Source: Misgurnus anguillicaudatus
Taxonomy: Eukaryota > Chordata > Actinopteri > Cypriniformes > Cobitidae
Assembly: GCF_027580225.2 (NCBI RefSeq)
Contig: NC_073339.2
Span: 40,104,501-40,168,500, forward strand
Direction: 5' to 3'
Length of the DNA: 64,000 nt
The translations under genes and the position numbers were made by a program. Under the pieces are notes generated by a model. The model was not told the origin of the DNA and did no database searches. It saw only the letters and a program-made list of their open reading frames with translations. Positions 58,934 through 64,000 of the stretch are shown one piece after another; position 1 is the first letter of the stretch, and each line of letters starts with the position of its first letter.

Positions 58934-58990
58934 GACATCAATTTTGTAAAAGTGTTGGCCAGTTGCCAACACTTTTACAGAATTGATGTC
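58934..58990. other. 57-bp near-perfect hairpin
   Basis: Two 26-base arms (58934-58959 and 58965-58990) are reverse complements except for one T/C position that would be a G-U pair in RNA. The loop is CAGTT. It could be a hairpin RNA source, a very short MITE or a recent local inverted duplication. Confidence 0.9.
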
Positions 58991-59830
58991 ATTTGGCAGA
59001 ACAAGCAAGACATCAGTCACAGGGCGCTTCCCTCACAAGTATGCTTTTCATCCTATCTTTGACATTGATTTACGGAGACATATAAATGTTATTTTAAGGG
59101 AAATATTATGTGTTACGATGCAGCTGTTTTTATTTGATGGTTTGCGATGGAAAATGCATTACTTGTTCGTTCGGATAAGGTTGTAGAGAAAGAAAACAAT
59201 GCAGATATGAAAGAAGCTTATCAAATTTTTAAAGGGTGGAGGATACGCTACCATGTATTTTATAGTTGGTGTCAAAGACTCTATATTTGGATACTTGGTA
59301 GAAGCTGACTTCTAACTGTTGATAAGAGCAGGTCATACAGTATGAAATCCATCAAACCTCAAAAACCTTGAAAAAACCTTCACACTTGTACTATTGTTCA
59401 TGCATTTATCAATCCACATATAACATGATTTCAAAATACAATACAAAATACAATAAGTCCCAAAGCGAGTCAAAAACTCGAAAATATTTGAAAATCTGAT
59501 TTGTTCCTAAAAGTATTGAAAGCTGAGATACTGGCTTTCTTTATTGACCACAGTGCAAAAATAGTACCTTCATAATGGGGAGTAAACACGCAAATTCAAT
59601 ATTTTGCGCAAGTTACATACAAAGTCAATGTAAAGACCCAAATAGATGCGAACTTGTGCCGGGCAATGCACATGACACGATTTGGGTGACGTGATTGATG
59701 TGAAAACAGGCACTATTCACCTCAAATGAGTCTTCACGCAAGTTGAAAATATTAAACTCAAGCAAAAGATTTGCATGACACGAAGTTAAATCTCGCAACT
59801 AATGTAGAGCGAGGAACGCAATGCTTCACA
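58991..59830. other. No gene seen
   Basis: AT-rich; only short chance ORFs. Confidence 0.4.
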
Positions 59831-59918
59831 TTTGGTGTGCACGTAACATTAGGGTTGTGTCAATAGACGATACTATTGTCTATCGACAATACCGCAATAT
59901 CCACTAGATCCACTAGAC

Positions 59919-60529
59919 CAGTGGTCTTCACTATTTTTTTTCATGAGAGCCACACTGATAGGTCAGGGTCAATAGGAGAGCCGCCTTTACCGCAAAGTAT
60001 CAAAAGTTACATGCAGTCATAAACAGCATGTCTGCCTATCAATCCATCAATCTGTTGCAATGCAATAAATACAAGGGCAAATCATTCTTTATCATTTACC
60101 AGTCTGAGACAATATGATTTCCCTTAATGACAAAAAAAGGATTCTTATAATATGCTTATGCAGTACCCCCAAACCACCAGGGGGCCACCTTTCTCGTAAT
60201 TTCATGCGCCGCTGCACAGAACGGTTGGCGAGTGACATCTGTGCCGCGAGAGCAATTCGAAAGCATAACAAGCAGTCTGATCTCACGGTACTTTGATGTC
60301 ATATGACGATCGCTCTGTGCAAGAGCTGCATGTGATTGAACACGGTTCTCGACGTGTATCTTGATCTAATAGGTATGGTTTTCTAACAAAGTTAGCGTCC
60401 GGAGCAGAGAAAACAGAAAAAACGCATGCCTGCATGATCATATCACTGTATTATTTACTGCCATGCGAGCCACAAATTAAAGCTTGCCGAGCCGCATGCG
60501 GCTCACGAGCCGCGCAATGAAGAACACTG
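59919..60529. mobile_element. hAT MITE with perfect 8-bp duplication
   Basis: The tips CAGTGGTCTTCACTATTTTT and AATGAAGAACACTG are inverted. CACTAGAC occurs at 59911-59918 and 60530-60537. Inside are GAGAGCCACACTGATAGG and GAGCCGCATGCGGCTCACG. No transposase frame. Confidence 0.95.
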
Positions 60530-60730
60530 CACTAGACACTTACCCAATTTATGAAAAAACTGAAACCAAAACATTATTAACTAATTTTAAACTCTGTGTA
60601 TGCTTTGATAATCATTCTAAATCTGATATCTAACCAAATTCAATTATTTCAGCTTTTTTCTCAAAAATTAGTATTTTTAAAGATAAATACCCATATTTTA
60701 GAGTTTATAAGCAGAGAAAAAAATATAGAT

Positions 60731-60941
60731 ACTGTAGGATGAAACTTTTTTTTGTGTTTTTTTTGTGTGTTTATTGTTTGTTTGAAACCAGAGGGTCTGT
60801 TCTTTCATTTGATATATTTGTATGTTTATATATTTTTAATAGAAAATTTTCCTGGAAGGCATTTTTATAAAACTTTTGTGAAAATCACAAAAAATGCTGG
60901 GAGGCAACTTTTCAAAAAATGGCTGGCGGGGAATGAGTTAA
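60731..60941 (-). mobile_element. TTAACTCTTTCACCGCC MITE, partial reversed copy
   Basis: GAGGGTCTGTTCTTTCATTT, ATATATTTTTAATAGAAAAT, GGAAGGCATTTTTATAAAA and TGGCTGGCGGGGAATGAGTTAA match one end of the 57407-57871 copy in reverse; TTAA tip at 60938-60941. Confidence 0.85.
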
Positions 60942-61576
60942 CATTCCCGCAAAACCTGCACTTGCGACATTAACGCGCATTAAATGCTTTTCCTCGTGTG
61001 AGAGAGGATTGCCCTTTTGGATTTTGTTTTTGGAATGATTCTATTGTCATTTTTAGACACTTCAAGGCACAATATGTACGTTTTCGTTGCCAGAGGTCGC
61101 ATTTTTAAATCAATGATGAAAGCGAAGCTTGATGAGGCAATGTAGGAGAGTAAAACAATAGGAGATGTCATTTTACCATCCAGACATTTATGGAATTCAT
61201 GAATCATATTTATGGATGAGGTAATAAATTAATTTAATTTTGGTCTTCTGTATTGCCAATAGATAATCGTGATCCACAATGACTGAACAACACAACAGCA
61301 GCATGCTAGATGCTGTATAACCACCACCTCCGCATTTGTCCATGTGTGTTGGCATAGTTTCTACAAGCAGAAACTAAGGATAGCACAGATAATGCATCAT
61401 AGGCACCAGTGACAAGGAAAGAGCCATTATAGAAATGTGGAAATGTGGAATTTACAAATCCTTGGGAACTTTTGGGATAATTTAAGTACACAACTGCATA
61501 AGATTAATCACACTGTGCAAGTGTTTTTTTTATATTTTATTAAATTCTGTGCCTTTCAGTAATTGATTTTAAGAAT
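60942..61576. other. No gene seen
   Basis: Ordinary non-coding sequence. Confidence 0.4.
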
Positions 61577-61580
61577 ATTT

Positions 61581-62605
61581 GAAGAGTTTGATTCCAAAAC
61601 GCAATAAACGCCATTTTTGAAAAAAATGAGTTACTGCCAGAATCAGTTTATAACAGGTCAGTATTAAAAAGTAAATTCTTAATTTTACGCAAAATCCAAT
61701 ATTCGCCATGTTATTGTCATCTTTTCTTCCTTTTTTCCCAAAATGCAATAAACGCCACTCCCCCTTTTCTACAGAATGCCATAAATCCACTCCACAGATT
61801 ACAGGTAGCGCACCATTCACGCAATGTAAACAAACAATGGTGGGGCGCTGAGTACACGGAATCCTAGTTTTCCTCATCTACTTTGTACTTCGTGATCAAC
61901 AAACAAACAAAAACAAAATAATACTTTAATAGCATTGATTAACCTGTGATGGTTTTCTGTGACGGGAAAGAAACGTTAGCCATCAACATCTAATAATTTA
62001 CGCAAGAGGCACTCGGGAGACGATCGCTTGTTTGCCCGGGCCGACAGCATCAAGTTTCTGTCATGCTTACACATTGACCCCAGCGGATCTTATGAAAAAC
62101 TTTCCATAATTTTACTCAAAGTCAACAAAAATCGAGCAGGACCAAAACATTTTACAGCTGATCGCTGTGAAAAACGTTAAGCGACGACGTCAAGTATAAC
62201 AGCAATGACAGTGATCTTAATATCACAAAGTAAGTGTTTTCATTAATGACATTAATGTTTATATTTTTAATTAGTGTGTACAACTAGTCAACTAAATGAA
62301 TATAACATGGCAAAGATGAATGCACATTTATATAGGCTATTGATTTAATAGATTTATAGCATTTTGAATAAAAACTTGTCATTGATTTATTGCATTTTGT
62401 GGAAAAAATTATCTGTTTTTATAATAAATCTTTGAAAATCAAGTTATGGATTTGAATTTTTTATGTTTGTATAACCTAAAGATGCTATGTTAAAGTTTGT
62501 AACAGAAAATAGTGGTTTTCATCTTGTCACTTTCTTGGTATAGAAAACACGTTTTTACCAAAATGTGTCAAAATGGATTTATTGCGTTTTGGAACCAAAC
62601 TCTTC
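61581..62605 (+). mobile_element. GAAGAGTTTGGTTCC-family element, copy A, 4-bp duplication
   Basis: The tips GAAGAGTTTGATTCCAAAAC and GTTTTGGAACCAAACTCTTC are inverted. ATTT flanks both (61577-61580, 62606-62609). The 1025-bp body shares with copy B the blocks GTCAGTATTAAAAAGTAAAT, TCGAGCAGGACCAAAA and ACAGAAAATAGTG-TTTTCA. Confidence 0.92.
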
Positions 62606-62609
62606 ATTT

Positions 62610-63645
62610 GTTACCCTGGACCACAAAACAAAGTAATAAGAGTATTTTTTTTATTGAGATTCATACATCACCTTAAAGCTAAATTAAAAAGGTTATGCTA
62701 AATGTTAGGATATGACGATATTTAGCTGAGATACAACTATTTGCAAATCTGGAATAAAAAAAATCAAAATATTGAGAAAATCGCCTTTAAAGCTGTCCAA
62801 ATGAAGTCCTGCACTGCATCCACTAAATTTTAATATATTTACCATAGAAAATGTACAAAATATCTTCATGCAACATGATCTTTACATTATATCCCAATGA
62901 TTTTTGGCAGAAAAGAAAAATTTATAACAAACAATGTATTTTTGCCTATTGCTACAAATGAAGAGTTTGGTTCCAAAAATGTATCGCCAAAATCAGTATT
63001 GTATCTGGTCAGTATTAAAAAGTAAATTCTTCATTTTATGCAAAATCCGATATCCGCCATGTTGTTCTCTCGTTGTTTTCTCTCTTTTTTTCCAAACCGC
63101 GACAAACGCCAGTCCTCCTTCACTGCAGAATGCAATAAATCCGCTTAACCAATCACAGCGCCCCATTCCACACATTGTAAACAATAATGGCGGTGGTTTG
63201 AATAGACACAGAATCCTAGTTTTCCTCATCTACTTTGTATTTATATGATCAACAAACAAACAAAAACAAAATAATAATTTTAATGGAATTGATAAACCTG
63301 TGGTGGTTTTCTTCTTCTCACACGACAGCATCAAGCTTCTGTCATGCTAACACATTGACTCCAGGGGATCTTATAAAAACTTTCTATTTTTTTACACGAA
63401 AATCGAGCAGGACCAAAAACATTTTACAGCTGATTGCTGGATTTTTTATGGATTTAAATGTTTAATGTTATTATAACCTAAAGATGCTATGTGAAAATTT
63501 GTAACAGAAAATAGTGTTTTTCATCTTGTCACTTTCTTGGTATAGAAAACACATTTTTACCCAAAGTAGTCAAAATGGATTTATTGCGTTTTGGAACCAA
63601 ACTCTTCAAATATACCCGTGCAACTTATGACTTACTTTTTTAGTG
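62610..63645 (+). repeat. TGTGACCCTGGACC repeat, split by copy B
   Basis: CCCTGGACCACAAAACAAAG starts it. ATATTTAGCTGAGATACAAC, AAATCGCCTTTAAAGCTGTC and TATTGCTACAAAT precede the insertion, and ATACCCGTGCAACTTATGAC resumes after it. The uninterrupted junction is seen in the reversed copy at 10715-10740. Confidence 0.9.
62960..63607 (+). mobile_element. GAAGAGTTTGGTTCC-family element, copy B, 4-bp duplication
   Basis: The tips GAAGAGTTTGGTTCCAAAAA and GTTTTGGAACCAAACTCTTC are inverted. AAAT lies at 62956-62959 and 63608-63611. It is 648 bp and shorter inside than copy A, with no transposase frame. The superfamily is not assigned. Confidence 0.95.
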
Positions 63646-64000
63646 TGCAGTATGCAGTGTTAGTACTGTTTTAAGTGTCCACTCAATATTTAAGCCAAAC
63701 CCCTGCTTTACGTTTCTCGAACGCCTGGTCCACACCTCAACCGTTATCACTTGACTGCAGTTCACCCAATGCATACGCAGGTCAGATGCATATCTTATAA
63801 GGAGCTTAATATATTCTTTGAGTCTGCATTAAAGTCAGTGACTCTTCAAGTGAACCAGCAGCCCAAACTCTTCGCATTATCAGAGGCAGATCAATGCACA
63901 TTAGCATACTGCTCCCTAGCAACCAGAAAATGAACAGGACATCTGTGGCACTGTAATCACTTTCTGTCAAACAAGGCAGATGAACAACATCTTACCTCAG
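63646..64000. other. No gene seen at the right edge
   Basis: No sequence resembling the expected next trpc5 exon was seen. Confidence 0.4.

Noticed and set aside
62934..63248. 104-codon + frame
   Set aside because: It starts outside and runs into MITE copy B; composition and context show it is chance.

Overview
The window is vertebrate nuclear DNA, most likely from an otophysan (cypriniform, carp- or minnow-like) fish. It is AT-rich and intron-dominated. Exons are split by GT-AG introns, and most intergenic and intronic space is made of repeat types I recognise from cyprinid genomes: palindromic TTAA-flanked elements of the Angel type, hAT and Harbinger miniature elements, an L2-type LINE and a tRNA-derived SINE. 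No bacterial operon, CRISPR array or viral genome is visible.

One conserved gene is clear. It is the 5' part of trpc5, a TRPC-family cation channel, on the + strand. Two phase-0 coding exons (26575-26961 and 37567-38088) encode the first 303 residues: the ankyrin-repeat block, the His/Cys zinc site and the start of the linker-helix region. They are separated by a 10.6 kb intron. No later exon was recognised, so the membrane domain is probably beyond 64000. A CpG-rich block at about 8.34-9.01 kb with a CCAAT box, a CRE-like site, a short upstream ORF and a strong splice donor at 9011 is the best candidate for its promoter and non-coding first exon. A second gene is cut by the left edge: an Ig V-like exon (2-295) resembling the CD300/pIgR/NILT type, with a possible membrane-spanning tail. 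A possible signal-peptide exon with a TATA box lies at 46.0-46.13 kb but has no recognised downstream exons.

Layout: 0-0.5 kb Ig-like gene end; 1.1-2.07 kb truncated L2 LINE; 5.04-5.87 kb a 21-bp E-box minisatellite; 8.3-9.0 kb CpG-rich putative promoter; 10.7-13.5 kb nested repeats; 15.4 kb 32-bp minisatellite; 18.8-21.4 kb a TTAA element and a Harbinger element with a broken Myb/SANT gene; 23.7-24.7 kb dead Tc1 element; 26.6 and 37.6 kb trpc5 exons; 27.7-30.4 kb nested repeats; 39.8-40.8 kb nested foldback; 41.5-42.97 kb mixed TTAA and 4-bp-duplication elements; 44.6-45.6 kb long inverted repeat; 47.9-55.3 kb many MITEs; 57.4-63.6 kb hAT, TTAA and 4-bp-duplication MITEs.

I found no convincing undescribed gene system. 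The strongest non-routine signals are the indel-free 21-bp CACGTG minisatellite, a set of nested transposons whose target duplications can be proved with uninterrupted copies inside this same window, a 57-bp near-perfect hairpin at 58.9 kb, and the distal CpG-rich first-exon candidate for trpc5. Family names for repeats come from memory of fish repeats and need a library search; the boundaries and duplications quoted were read directly from the bases.
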